A stretch of 64,000 bases of DNA from Cymbidium sinense (GCA_021442155.1 CM038215.1:281654413-281718412); one strand, 5' to 3'; shown: positions 11,620 through 23,379, counted from the stretch's first letter. Notes: generated by a model not told the origin, from the sequence alone. Numbers and translations are program-made.

Positions 11620-12300
11620 CTTCTATAACCTAGATCTATGCTTTCTTTTACAAGGTTGGAAGTTCGATACACTTGTGTAATTTTATTTATCGTTGGCGAG
11701 TTTGTAGTCTTTTATCTTGCTGCGTTCTGGATGGTTGGGTGGTTATTCTTAACTGCTCGATCTCTTCTTGGTTTCTTGATTGCTTCTTTATTTATTCTTT
11801 TATCATCGTTCTCTATTTTTAGGTGTTGTGGGTTCTTTCGGAAGTTTATTTGGCTTCACTCTTGTTATACTTCTGCTCATCTTTGGTTTTGATGTATTAC
11901 TTCTCTGTAAGTCTTGTATTGAGTTTGTAATTTTGGATTTATATTGCTTTGTAGTCTGTATTCTTCTTGTATTCTAGCCCTTCTTGTAATTTATGGATGT
12001 ATGTGGCCCATTTCTTTATTCTTCTAATTCTTTTTAGTATTAGAATGGCCTATCTTGATTCTTATTTTATCCTTTCATATATTATTGAATGAAGTCTTTC
12101 ATCCAATATGGAGTTTTATTCCTTGTACATTTGTCTTTTGGATAATATGGGATCATATCATCTTCCCCTACACCGCACTGAACTGAAGGTGCTACTAAAT
12201 GCCCATAATGAAAACAACAACTCCCTCTCTATCCTATAAACCGTCTCAAGATGAAGTGTGTTTCTGGAAGAGGGTGGTGTAGAAGGAATGAGAGTTGTCT
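11620..12300. other. T-rich non-coding stretch between module and LINE relic, copy A
   Basis: TTC/TTG-rich sequence with no credible frame; short open frames here are compositional. The equivalent is 47,560-48,280 in B. No terminus recognised. Confidence 0.6.
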
Positions 12301-12309
12301 CTTGTTGGT

Positions 12310-12855
12310 CACGCGATAGGGAAACGTCCCTTTTATGGCTCATTGCTTGCAGCGATCAAGCGAAAGTGGGTATTTAAAGGCCAATTGGAACTCCTAACTT
12401 TGGAGGGTGATTTTTTCTTATTCTGATTTTCATGCAAGGAAGACTATGATCTGGTTTGGAACAATGGCCCATGTTTTTAAACGATCGGCGTTTATCTTTC
12501 GGAGTGGTTGTGGGACTTCATAAAGAAAACTTCATTGATATCCCCTTTGGATTAAATTCCCAAATCTTCCTTTATGTTGTTGGAGGGGCTCTCAAAGGTG
12601 GCCCGATTGGGGTTCTATTGCGGTGGACAATCTCACTACCAAAGCTCGACTTACTTTCAGTCTGTGTTCGGTACTTCCATCATCCCCTACGATTTGTTCC
12701 TTTTTTAAATGGGATAAAATTGATCAACCGGTCCTTTATGATTGGAAACCCTATGCTTGCTCCCATTGTGCCACTTTCTTGCACGATTCCAGAAACTGCC
12801 CTATCAATCCTCCTACTCACATACCGTTTGCTGACTTTAATAAACAATTATAATT
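12310..12855 (+). pseudogene. DUF4283/zinc-knuckle protein relic (LINE ORF1-like), copy A
   Basis: Plant LINE ORF1-like proteins carry a DUF4283 domain followed by a CCHC zinc knuckle and bind nucleic acid. Here the frame fragments read KWVFKGQLELLTLEGDFF, then KEDYDLVWNNGPCF, SLISPLD and SKVA, then MDNLTTKARLTF, LPSSPTICSFFKWDKIDQPV and YDWKPYACSHC. The knuckle C-x2-C-x4-H-x4-C is intact at 12,758-12,799. At least two frameshifts and stops separate the blocks. No ORF2 follows in the next 2 kb. The alternative is a solitary DUF4283 gene fragment; the LINE link is by family association. Confidence 0.75.
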
Positions 12856-12859
12856 AAAG

Positions 12860-14640
12860 TCTAACTTAAATAAACACTTGCACTCACGGTAACACACTAC
12901 AACACTAGTCTGTGATATTTGAGATAAGACAACTCATGACCTAATTAGACTTTTGGACATTATGGCTAATAGCCCTCGATGTTGGTAGATCATAATCGAC
13001 GGATGATGAAACTATCGGATCTTGATGGGACTACTCATTTTTTATTTTAGACAACCATCCACACCACAGTACTAAATATCAATTTATATCAGTGATTTAT
13101 ATTTATTTTCAACCTTAATCAAGAGTGTTTTCTTCTTTGTAAGCTATGGATGCTTACGTTCATTGGAAGTAGAACTCAGATATAAATAAATTCCAACATA
13201 ATGTTGAGAAATCGATTGAATATAAATCATTCAAACTGAAGAACAAACTCCTAAACATCCTATAAAGATGACAAAGATTTTTGAAGTTATTTCTTCCTCG
13301 ATGAGTTCTTCTCAAAGAAGTGGGTCTTCTTTGTTGTAAGATGCTACTTCTATGGAGGTTCAAGCTATATATGATAATGAAGAACCTCTTGATGATTCAT
13401 CGATTCAAAGGTTATCGGTAAGTTGATTTATCTAACTTTCCAAATTTAACATCTCATTTTCCATTGAAAGGGTTAAACACATGTAAAATCCAATAAAAAA
13501 AAAATTGTGAAGTATATTAGAAAGTATCGTGAAAGAATTGCTAAGTATTACCTTAACATTATGTGTGTTGAAATTTTTATTAGAGCATGATTCTTCATTT
13601 TGCCATGATTCTAATGTCATTAACATATATTTATAAAATTCTTAATATCTCATTTAAAATAGAAATATTGATTTTCTTTTTTATCATTGCTATGACATAT
13701 TAGTGGAAAAATTTTTTTTTGATTAACCATTTATTTTCTTTCTTGTCTTAACACTTTAGTCATTTACAAATTTTTTTAATTATGTGATGTTAAAATTACA
13801 TTTTGATATAATTCAAAATGACCATTGCATCATTTGAAACTTCTTTGTTCATTTTGAGGAATCTTGAAATTGATTAAGTTTTTTTTTAAAATTCTTTGTT
13901 CTTTTGTAACCTATTGCTCTCTGTGGTCACCCAAAAATTATTTGATTTTATAAAACATTGTGCCATTATTTCTTTATATTAGTTTCATTAGAGTAGTTCC
14001 AGTTTTTTGAGAACTATAGTTATAGGCTCTAGATTGTTATTTTGAAAAAAAAAAAATCTCATCGTTCAAATTTGATTTTTAAAATTATTTTTCTCCATTT
14101 TGCTTACTATTTTATTTTCTCATCATATCTATTTTGTAACAAAATTCATAATGATCATTTTTGAATTAATATCATCATTTAAGGTTTTAAATGGGTTACT
14201 TTTAGACTTTTTCCTCATAACATTTAAAATTGGTTAAATTTTGGTTGTTGATTCTACTATGAGATTTTTTTTTTCACAACAAAATTCTCATTTGTTTTTG
14301 TCACATTAATGTCTTATGATCAAATAGTTAGTTGCATCTATTTAAGATAAGATCATTTGAAAAAATTTATATAGTTTTAAGTTTATGTTAAGTTAGAAAA
14401 TGAACTAATAGATGATATAAAGATAAAATTTGTATGTAAAGATTTATGAAAGATAATAGGTATGCTGAAGATTGCATTAAATTTTACGAGTTAACATCTC
14501 GTAGAGCATATACAAGAATATTTATTGTATTAAAAAAGAAAAGGAGTTAGAATAACATTAATTATGAAAATGATAATGATGATGCAAAATCTCTTTTATA
14601 CATGTTTTTCCATTAACAAGCATTGAGCTTTGAAATTGTT
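12860..14640. other. Non-coding stretch before MULE-2, copy A
   Basis: Mostly AT-rich. One gene-like segment at ~13,350-13,420 reads MEVQAIYDNEEPLDDSSIQRLS and ends at a consensus donor (GGTAAGTTG). It is the same in copy B (49,180-49,250). No partner exon was identified. The remainder shows no feature. Copy B carries about 650 bp more here (49,430-50,700). Confidence 0.5.
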
Positions 14641-14702
14641 CTTGAACTATCATGCACTTATCATCATCTTACATTCATTTTAGATGGATAAGTGATCAAC
14701 AA

Positions 14703-14766
14703 ATGTGGGTGTTTATCGGTGAAAATGTATACATTATTTTACGGTTGGATGGTATAAGATCGGAAG
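14703..14766 (+). pseudogene. MULE-2 N-terminal exon, copy A
   Basis: Remnant of the exon seen better at 51,227-51,304. It reads GENVYIILRLDG and then a shortened end, followed by a GTATGT donor at 14,767. Compared with B it has lost the bases for SEGVYP and RIRRSGK by small indels. The exon starts 3.2 kb before the MULE-2 body because LTR2 and other DNA lie between. Confidence 0.45.
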
Positions 14767-14970
14767 GTATGTTATATAAACTCATACTTTAATTTTTTTT
14801 TACTACTACTTGTGGAATGGTTTCATGCTTATTATTATTTTTATATGAGTCTTATAACAATACTAGGTTGTGGGGAACATAGATTTAACTATTTGTATGT
14901 ATGACCTAACATGGATATCTTTTGTATCATGATGACCCGTTTTGGAAGCACCAATTAGCAAGATGGGAAT

Positions 14971-15940
14971 TGTTGAGTGCTAGAAAATCAGTTGTGGTAG
15001 AGTGAAAGTTTATGCCTTAGCTTTGTTGTGAAATCCAAAGCACAAATGTATTTAAAAGTGAACAAGAAAACTCAATTTTATGTGGAAAACCTCAAAAGAG
15101 GGAAAACCACGGGTAAAATCTTCTATATATTTGTTTTGGAGTACAAGTTTTCCGATCTGGGATTACAAAATTGTATATGACAATAGAATCCCAAAATCGG
15201 ACAACAACAACCATATAGTCGCTTTAGGTTTAAAGCTGTGGTGATGATGGTGCACATGAAACAACCCGATGATGAAGGTCATGATGACCGAAGATAATCT
15301 CGAGATCGAGCGGTGATCGGCGATGGTAGTCGGCGGTGGTGGCGTCGGTGTGGTGATGATGATCGGCGATGGTTGATAATGATAGCGGCAGGCGGTAGTA
15401 GTAATTGCGGTAACGGCCGGGAAGATTGACGGCAAGGATCGGTGGCGGTGGCGGTAGAGATATTGGTTGGTAACCAACGGGGTGGTCGGCAAGTGGTGCG
15501 ATTATGTCGGAGGATTTTCAAGCTTTAGAACTCATCCTCTCTCTTGGGCCTCCCTCATATGAGGAATGAGGACTATTTATAGATTGGAGGAGTGACATCT
15601 GCAAAATGAACCACTCCACTTCGGACAACTCAAAATGATTCCTTTGATCGTTGATGTATTTTAAGTATTTGAATGCTCAAATGAAGTCGAATTATGAGAT
15701 CTTGGGCTGATCCGCTCGTTACGCCGATTTGACTTTAAACACTCCATGTTTGAGAGTTATTTAGGGATTTAAATGACATCCCAGAGTTTTCAAGGATATT
15801 TTAAGTGCTTGATCTCGACCAGTTTCAACTTCGGATCAGCTTGCTTTTAGCATCAAGATTCATGCTTCGACTAGTAGTATTTTAAGTGTCATATCAGGAA
15901 TATCGATTAGATGAAAATTTTAAAATTTTAGTTTCTAACA
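14971..15940 (-). mobile_element. LTR2: solo Ty1/copia-type LTR, copy A
   Basis: On the minus strand it begins TGTTAGAAAC (15,940) and ends ...AGCACTCAACA (14,971). It has a TATAAATAG box (15,581-15,574) and the copia U5 signature CCGTGGTTTTCCCTC...GAGGTTTTCCAC. The 3' tail (TAAGGCATAAACTTTCACTCTACC) matches the tail of LTR1, so the two are diverged members of one family in opposite orientation. The R region is GATGATGG/CGGCGGTGG-rich and generates spurious His/Thr-rich frames. No primer-binding site or gag/pol is adjacent. Confidence 0.7.
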
Positions 15941-16033
15941 TTTACTAATAATAAGATAATTATTTATGCATTTTTTAATGAAAAATCTAATGGAAGATAA
16001 TATGTATGTTTGCTAAATTAAGTAAATTAATAC

Positions 16034-16035
<2 letters not shown>

Positions 16036-16086
<51 letters not shown>
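16036..16086. repeat. (AT)n microsatellite, copy A
   Basis: About 25 AT units. The copy-B equivalent is 52,621-52,661 with about 20 units. Confidence 0.98.
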
Positions 16087-16089
<3 letters not shown>

Positions 16090-16429
16090 GTATTTTTTTT
16101 GTGGTTATTTAATTACATTTTTTCTTTCAAATTTACAAATATTATTTAATTAATTTCTGCTTTTTTTTTAAATAAATATTTAATTTATTAATTTTGAATT
16201 TGATTATATTATTATTATTATTATATTTTTTTGAAAACATTATAATAATTAAACTATAATCTTTCCAATTGTATTAAAAAATTATGACTAATTTTCTAAA
16301 TTTAAAGTCTTAATATTTCTAAAATTAATTTCATGACAAAAATATAAGTTTTGAATTAAAATTAATTTTTGAATTTCCTGATTCATATTCTTGAACAAAT
16401 ATTTATCTTCCTCTGCAAAAATTATCAAT

Positions 16430-16656
16430 TAACCGCTCTTCTTGTTATACTCTTCTCATCCACAACGAAACCCTAACACCTTTTCTTATTAAAAAATAAA
16501 CTAAATCTAAAGTTTCTATATTTAGAAGAAAAAAATGAACCTAGGTTAAGCTTTACCTTTGAATTAGATGAGGAAAAAAAAAAGACGAGCCATAATCTTT
16601 GATATATTCGCTCTAATGTGGACTTCAACTCTTTGCTTCTCTTCTCTCTTCCTCTA

Positions 16657-16703
<47 letters not shown>

Positions 16704-16760
16704 CTCCGCTCTTCTCGTCTCTTTTTTTTTTTCCTCGCTCAGGTATCTTTTGTTACTTTC
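16430..16760 (+). promoter_or_regulatory. Telo-box and (CT)n leader, 5'-UTR-like, copy A
   Basis: A telo-box AAACCCTAA (16,468-16,476) is followed 180 bp later by a CT-rich stretch with (TC)~20 at 16,660-16,700, then CGCTCTCCGCTC...CTCGCTCAG/GTATCT, which resembles a 5'-UTR exon ending in a splice donor. This arrangement is common in promoters and leaders of plant housekeeping genes. The same module is in copy B (53,020-53,340). No start codon with a convincing protein follows directly. It may belong with the exon at 17,100. Confidence 0.4.
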
Positions 16761-17099
16761 TCTTTTTTGGTTCTATGTATAAGTTCAACCTCCCTCTTGC
16801 GACTTTAAGAGAAAAATTGACTAATATCAGTTCAATTGAGTGTTAGTTGATTTGTCTTATTTTTTATCTGGCTTTAAATTTTGATCCACAAGTCCTAGAA
16901 AATAATTTTAGAGGCAGTTTAGTTGAAGATTGTTTGAAACAATAATAATCGGAAAAGACTGATCTTTTTATGCTAACATCCTTTCAAGCAATCTTTCTTA
17001 AAGTGTTTTTCAAACGGAATGATAGATCAACTGTCATATATCATTATATATAGTTAATAAATTTAGAGTTATAACATTTATCGGGCATGCGATTGGCAG

Positions 17100-17305
17100 A
17101 TTGTGAAGGAGTTGCCTCCATTGGAAGCCTTCCTCAGCAAACTCGAAAGGTAATTTCTTCAATCAGATGAAGAAGTCCTTTGGAGTTTGGATAGGGGAGA
17201 TGAGCCTTCCCTTATGCTCGTAACAATTATGCGCAGAACAGACAAATTGAATTATGTAACCTCCATGCACAAGGATGGGGTGGGCCGATCAATGAACAAC
17301 TTCCT
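17100..17305 (+). pseudogene. Gene-like C-terminal exon, copy A (frameshifted)
   Basis: After a GGCAG acceptor-like junction the frame reads IVKELPPLEAFLSKLER, a TAA, then FLQSDEEVLWSLDRGDEPSL and MLVTIMRRTDKLNYVTSMHK in the same frame. A frameshift follows GV. The segment has normal codon balance and much higher GC than its surroundings, unlike the TE relics. I do not recognise the protein. It could be a captured host-gene 3' exon. Copy B keeps the end open. Confidence 0.5.
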
Positions 17306-17309
17306 TCTC

Positions 17310-17950
17310 ATTAATATATCTACATAATATATGATTTATAGGAAAGTGAAAGAAATTTAAGAGATTATGATTATAATTTTTTTTATATTTCTTTATCTTT
17401 ATTTACATATTTGATTCATATGTCAAAATCTTGACATAAATCTCTACATTAAATATTTTAGGTATACATATCATACAATTCTAATGTATTTATATATCTA
17501 ATACTTAAATATTAATATATATATATATATAATACTTAAATCTTCGATATTACATCAAAAATATCATCATAATAAACTTTTAAAAAGTGAAATACATCTT
17601 TATAAGCATATGAAAATATTAGATGATTAAATATCTAACTTTAAGGATGCGAAAGAATTATGTGATATGTATGTAAGTAAATCTTCCTATGATTATAGGT
17701 TTGTGATGTTTTATAAAGATTTATAAATCTATTTTAGATTTAAACATTTTACAAAAAAATATTTCATAATCTATTAATGAGAAAATTTTATTAATAATAA
17801 AATTCATGATTTTATAATATAGCTATTAATTATTGTTATTGAAAGCTAATGAAAGCTATAAAATAATTCAATCATTTTTAATCATATTATCATTATTTAA
17901 AGGTTTTAAAAATAATTATTTATTAATTAATTAATGCTAAAAAAAATCAA
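17310..17950. other. AT-rich stretch before MULE-2 body, copy A
   Basis: AT-rich, with an (AT)n at 17,513-17,531 that is expanded in copy B (54,112-54,167). In A the segment ~17,880-17,945 (AATAATTATTTATTAATTAATT) stands in place of the ~250-bp N-terminal MULE-2 sequence found in B at 54,527-54,780. Confidence 0.65.
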
Positions 17951-17959
17951 ATATGATGA

Positions 17960-19210
17960 CTTACATATATAACTTGTCATACAAGAGGTGAAGATGAGAA
18001 TGCCAATGTTAATAAAACAATAAGAGATTTAAACATATTGTCAAAGGACTTATTCTATAGAATTGGTAAAGAATATGATATTCCAAACAAAATCTATTTT
18101 ACAATGTAGTAAATGGGTTGTCCATAGTAAATAAATTGAATATTGTTGTATTAATTTATTAAAACTCTTTTTCCATTAAAGGTGTTCACCACCATTACTC
18201 GTTTACCTTGTTGGTGTTTACATCTCATTAAAAGTAAGAGGTTAGTGGGATCATAGAAAATTTCAATTATACACACTTGTGCATGTAGAATTTTGGTAGG
18301 TCATGTTGGACTTCAAATTCATATGCTATTACATTCTATTCATTATCATCAAATAGACTTGAAGCCTAGGGAGATAATAGGACAAATAGAAGTTAAATTT
18401 AGCTGCATTTTATATATGAAAGCTTGGGATGGAAGGAGGAAAGCTATAACTATTTTAGTAGTGGAGGAATCATATCATTCACCATATAAGATGAATGATA
18501 TTTGTTATGCTATAATATATCATATATAATATAATAGCACAAACTATTTTCAGATTATTTTACAACCAACATATGCATGACATTAGGAATGTGAAGCAAG
18601 AAGTATATGATTGGTTGATGCTTGAGATATCACTAGGTGCACTTTGTTATAGGATACTAGAATTGATGGGTTAATGACAACTAACACAGTAGAATGCTTT
18701 AATGGAGTCCTTCGTGAGCTAGAATCATATAAGCTTTGACTTGTTCAATTTATTACAACATTGTATCACTATTTCAAACGTGATGGTGTAGGCATATGTC
18801 AAATGAGTCACCCATCACTTTGTGAATTAGATATACCTTGCAAAGATTTGAGAGTCGGTGAGGAGGTTTCTCTTTGAACTTGTATTAACTTCCATAAGTA
18901 TGAAGTATTTGACTTTAGCTATCGATCATTTCATGAACCTACATAGATAGGAGTTGTGCATGTGCTTATGGTAAACCAACCTACCATATCATGTGCACAT
19001 CATCTAGCTATATTAGGTCTGACATGTATCACCTCCCATATGTTTCATAGCATTACTCGAAAGGCCTTTAGGAACACATATACTGAGTTTCACATCATTC
19101 TGAATGATCTACATGTCCATTTAGTACCGGTTATGGAATCATTGAGATTACAACACCAAATTTTAGGCATTAGATGGGAGGCCACAGTAAAGGTTCACAA
19201 ATACAATTGA
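17960..19210 (+). pseudogene. MULE-2 transposase body, internally deleted, copy A
   Basis: A second, different MULE transposase relic. It shows the N-terminal MULE motif LKPREIIGQIEVKF (18,361), then YMKAWDGRRKAI (~18.41 kb) and EESYHSPYK (~18.47 kb). Then, after only ~170 bp, it shows the C-terminal motif MTTNTVECFNGVL (18,674) with LVQFITTLYHYF. A SWIM-like start C-x-C (CACAYGKPTYH, ~18,955) follows. The whole DDE catalytic region between these motifs (normally several hundred base pairs with DGT and SDR segments) is missing. Numerous stops. It cannot encode an active enzyme. Confidence 0.76.
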
Positions 19211-19584
19211 TGAATGGTAACATAAAGTAATCAAATATAAATTTATGTCATAGTTTAGATTGTTTAAATTACCCATTATCACTTTAAGTCTTTAGTAACT
19301 TGATTGAGTTTTAACTTAGTATGTTCACTTCTTACTTTTGATTAGATCTAATCATTATGAAGAGAAGAAAGAGACTTTACTCTTTCATCCATAACCTAAG
19401 TTGATTTCCAAAGATAGATTACTATTGCTTTAAGCTTAATAGACCATTTATGAATTTTATTTTAGCCTAAGTTTAGATTAATCTTATAAACATGAAATAT
19501 CATTTAAGACATGAGTAATACTTACTTTCTTTCATTATCAATAACATTCACATTCTTATTTTTAGCTTATTCAATATTTGATTT

Positions 19585-19586
19585 GT

Positions 19587-19611
<25 letters not shown>
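19585..19611. repeat. (AT)n microsatellite, copy A
   Basis: About 13 AT units. The copy-B equivalent (56,530-56,563) is longer. Confidence 0.96.
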
Positions 19612-19617
<6 letters not shown>

Positions 19618-19689
19618 ATTCTATTTGTTTACACTTAATGAATGTTGATGCATGAATTTAATAGAAAAAGAGGTTTCATCAATATTTAA

Positions 19690-20090
19690 GCATATGCAAA
19701 CATGTATGAAATTTAATCAAGTGGTGTTATTGTTAAATGAGTGAGATTATTTAAAACCTCTTTGGGGCTACTTAAAGTCTAGATTCAATGTTCATGTTAT
19801 ATATTTTCCAATTCAAATACACATGAACATATACATAAACATAGAAATTAAATCATGAAAAGGGTTCTATATAAATATCTTTACTTATGAAAATCTTAAT
19901 GGCAAATAGAGGATTTAACTTTATATTCTATATACATGCACATAAATTAAATTAAGCAAGTACGTGCCATTGTTAAACCACAGTGAGATTATCTAATACC
20001 TCCTTGGGGCTTAAAACTCGTTTCGCGATGTTGGACAATATACTTGTCAATTCAAATACATGACATAAGTATAAATATATGAATAAAATT
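19690..20090 (+). repeat. Diverged tandem pair at the right end of copy A
   Basis: Two ~200-300 bp units share GTGAGATTAT(T/C)TAA(A/T)ACCTC(T/C)TTGGGGCT, then a GTTCATGTT/GATGTTGGAC segment, then CAATTCAAATACA(C)ATGA. The first unit (to ~19,850) is present in copy B up to the N gap; the second (~19,950-20,090) has no partner in B because of the gap. Confidence 0.75.
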
Positions 20091-20094
20091 ATCA

Positions 20095-22700
20095 ATTGAC
20101 ATCTTTTTTTAAGTAAATGAACATTTCATTTTCACATAATTAGTTATTTATAATAAGCATTGATTTAAAATTCATAATTAACAAATAGTTTCAAAATAGC
20201 TTAAGATTTACTAATGATAATAGCCACACCATATGATAATATTTGTCTAATTCATGCAATTTAAATGCAATCATATTCTCTTGACTTTTAAACATAAATA
20301 CATTAAGCACATGACATGTACATTTATACTAATTGAAAGGAAGTAATTGAATACACACACATGCTTGATTTCATTAGAACCTAAGGACAATCAAGTTAGA
20401 TAAGTTTCTCTTAAATCTAATCAAAGTTTATTTAATGTTTAACTTTAATATTTAAGTTGTTGAAACTTAAATACAAGAAATAATAGTTAGTGTTCAACCC
20501 ATATCCATGTTTGTTTGTTAATAAATTTAAACAAAATTTAAGTGGCTTTTATGAATTAATTAATTTTGGCCTATTAATAATTCATTTAATTCTATAAAAA
20601 TCTCTTAATTTGATTAATTATTAAGCAAGAGCTCACAGATCATGATGATATGCTTGAAAAATAAAATTTGCAATATCTAAGAATTCTAATGCAATTAAGC
20701 TCATGTTTAATAAATAATTAAATTAAGAAGATTAAGCTATTACTTTTATAATTTCCCACCAATGAAGAATCATAATTTTATTGAAAATCCTTATACTAAC
20801 TAAGCACATAAGGAGGGTCAATTAAAACTATTTTTATTAAATGAGTTAATTGTGATGGTTCATATTTAAATTTCATCTAACCATTTAATTAATTAATTGC
20901 ACCTTGTGGCTGAAAATTCACCATAGACAATATTTTGATATTTAAGAGAGTATGATTTGAAGTGTCGGTAATTTTAGAAGATAAGACACTACTTATTTCA
21001 CCTCATTTTGTGAGGACTTTAGATCTGGTTTTGGTTTCCTAGGAAGCCTTAGTTAACTATCCTCCCAATGAGCTCCTAATGAGTGAGAGACAACTTTCAA
21101 TGAAGGTTAGTCATTAAATAAACTTATGCATAGTGTATTGTAGCATCATGTGGAGTTTTAAGAATTTAGATTATGAAATTCATCATTTTATCTTAAACTG
21201 GATGGTTGGGGGAATGATGACGTGTCCGATCCTCCATGATTCTCATCCCAGTTATTGTGGTCCTAATTCTACTTAGTGATAGAATTAACCTAGCAGAATC
21301 CTTGACATGGGTTACGTCATCCAAGAAATCCTTATAGACATGGGGTGGTGTTTGTAGGAGACAATATTTAGTCTACCTTTATGTTGTTTTGCACTATCAA
21401 GTATACCCTATGATTCACAACTCAAATTGGTAGCATGCTCTGATTGATCGTAATATAATGGAGCCTTATACACCCAATCGTCGACTCCGTTGCTTATATG
21501 TAGCCTGCTACGTTTAGAGGACACATACATGAGATTGATTTGAGTGAATATGGTAGAATACTTGATTTGACCTTGGCTCCTTTTGAGCTAGAGTTTTCTT
21601 AATTTGTCACCACAATAACATTGTAGAAGGTGGATAGATGAGTTGGCTTTAAGTTTTTTTGATTGAGTTTCATTTAAGTAGTTTGAGATTGATATTTAAA
21701 AATTGATTTGAAAAAATTGATTAATTTAAATATATTTAAGAGTTTTAGTGTCAACTCTGTTTAGCTGCTAAAAGAGGATTAGATCTCTTGCTTTAATCAT
21801 CTGATATTTTACTAATTTGAAACTCTTATTATAATTTTTAATATTTTGTTAAGAATCTAAGACATAAATAACCCACAGCATCCTCATTAATTTAAGCATT
21901 CAACGTGTAGGCCCATGTGGGTGTATAGTAATTTTAAGTAATTTTATGTTTGAATTATGAGATTGATTTTGTATTTTATTTTTATTCCATTTTTGCCTTT
22001 TAGACATTAAAATTTGCACTTGAAATCTCTATGTCCGAGCACATGCAAGAATTTATAGTTTTAGATAATTTCACTTAATTAGTGATTTCATTGGTTTTAA
22101 AATTCATAATTAGAATGAAATCCCTCAATTTTTTATTAAAGGAAGCCCTATGATTTTATAGATTTTGATTTAGTATTGTCTTATGTCCTTGTAAAGAGTT
22201 GCAGATTTGAGATGTTTTGAAGCTCTGAGTTCAAAGGATAATTTAGTTTGTTATTTTAAAAAAGATTTACCTCAAAGTAATTCTCTTTTATTCAAACTCT
22301 TCTACATTCATTTTGCCCTCTTTTTTATTCAACTCTTCTACATTCATTTTCCCCTCTTATTCTTTTGAAAGCAACCCACTCACTACCTCTTTTAATTTCT
22401 ATAAATAAGGCCAAGAGGGAGTCTCCTATTATTATATTTGTTTGAAGGGTTGAAGTTAGGATATTTGATAGAGCAGTTAAAACTTTTGTGGGCTTTCTCA
22501 CTCTCATAAATTTTGTAAGTGCTTTTCACTTCTTTTTTTTTTATTTTACTTTTATGTTTGTCATATGTTATTTTACTTTTCCCCTTTTTGTTTGGCTTTT
22601 AGCTTAAAAGTGTAAGTTTTCTTACTTAGCATTCTTAAGTCACTCATTTTAATCCCATTTTTTAAGTCAAAGATTTTTTATTTTTCTGTAGGGCTGCTGT
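20095..22700. other. Unassigned AT-rich spacer DNA with an LTR-like promoter
   Basis: No coding relic recognised. At 22,403-22,412 CTATAAATAAGGCC is a strong TATA-like box, followed by CAAGAGGGAGTCTCC and later T-rich sequence. 20,940-21,600 is of more balanced composition and could be the U3 part of a Ty3-type LTR, but I could not find TG/CA ends, a second copy or a primer-binding site. Confidence 0.35.
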
Positions 22701-23102
22701 ACTTAATATGCCATCTTGAATGAGCTCTTCGAAGTTGTGACACCACGGTTTTCATCTCATCGCCTCTTGAGGCCTTGAGAAGACATACAATGCAATGTAT
22801 ATATTCATCACCCCCACTTTTTTTCTAAGTCTAGAAATTAGACAACATTTAGCATTTTTTGTAGGGGAATCAAGTGTTGGCTTACTCGACCCCTCTTGTG
22901 GCGTGCGGCTTATCTCACATGGTTTTGATCTTCGCCCTCTTGAGCACAAAGAGACCTTCAAACCTACAAAGAAACACAAGCATATATGTATATATCCACA
23001 TTCATAGATCAAACATGTTGACACATTTTTTACGCTACATACTCGACAAAGGAAAGGTTAGGTATACAATTTGGAATGTAAATAAAAGTGATGAAAACTA
23101 AA

Positions 23103-23375
23103 AGAAGAATTCACCTCTTCACGATGTTCTTCCCCGATTTACGGTGAAGGTTGGACAAGTTATGCAAGGAATGCGACAACAGAAACCGATGGAAGAATTC
23201 ACCTCTTGACGATGTTCTTCCGGTTTCTAAAGTAAAATGGGAAGGCTAAAGTGAGGAGTGTGGAGTGAAATTGAAAGAATTCACCTCTTGATGATGTTCT
23301 TCCCGGTTTATGCGAAAATGGGAAGGCTAAAGTGAGGAGTGCAATGCGAAATCGAAATAAGAATTTATATTTCTT
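23103..23375 (+). repeat. Minisatellite, three ~85-90 bp units
   Basis: Units start AGAATTCACCTCTT(C/G)A(C/T)GATGTTCTTCC at about 23,106, 23,194 and 23,275. Each ends with (A)AATGGGAAGGCTAAAGTGAGGAGTG or a variant. The first unit is the most diverged. The array is followed by a fourth partial start (AAGAATTTATATTTC). Not found elsewhere in the window. Confidence 0.9.
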
Positions 23376-23379
23376 TGGG

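Larger units (their letters stand above)
1..19850 (+). repeat. Large segmental repeat, copy A (direct)
   Basis: The stretch from the window edge to about 19,850 matches 35,975-56,799 in the same orientation, base for base over long runs, with many small indels. The match is clear from the first 20 bases (tatctaacaaatcacaaggt in both) to the (AT)n and the units at 19.7-19.85 kb. The left end lies outside the window. Copy A is about 1 kb shorter than B. The difference includes ~650 bp near 13.6-14.2 kb, ~250 bp near 17.9 kb, and shorter microsatellites. The repeat contains several different mobile elements nested together, so it is a duplication of a genomic segment and not one transposon family. 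Confidence 0.95.

Noticed and set aside
15163..15521. His/Thr/Pro-rich minus-strand frames of 80-110 codons
   Set aside because: They fall in the low-complexity GATGATGG/CGGCGGTGG part of LTR2; the copy-B equivalents (51,703-52,035) do not keep the same protein, and they reflect base composition.
16568..16846. Frames containing a long Ser-Leu repeat (also 10,485-10,787 and 53,190-53,411)
   Set aside because: The Ser-Leu run is a translated (CT)n microsatellite; no supporting protein features.
22752..23101. Three overlapping frames of 70-90 codons
   Set aside because: They overlap on opposite strands without a domain, and the adjacent minisatellite region suggests non-coding DNA.
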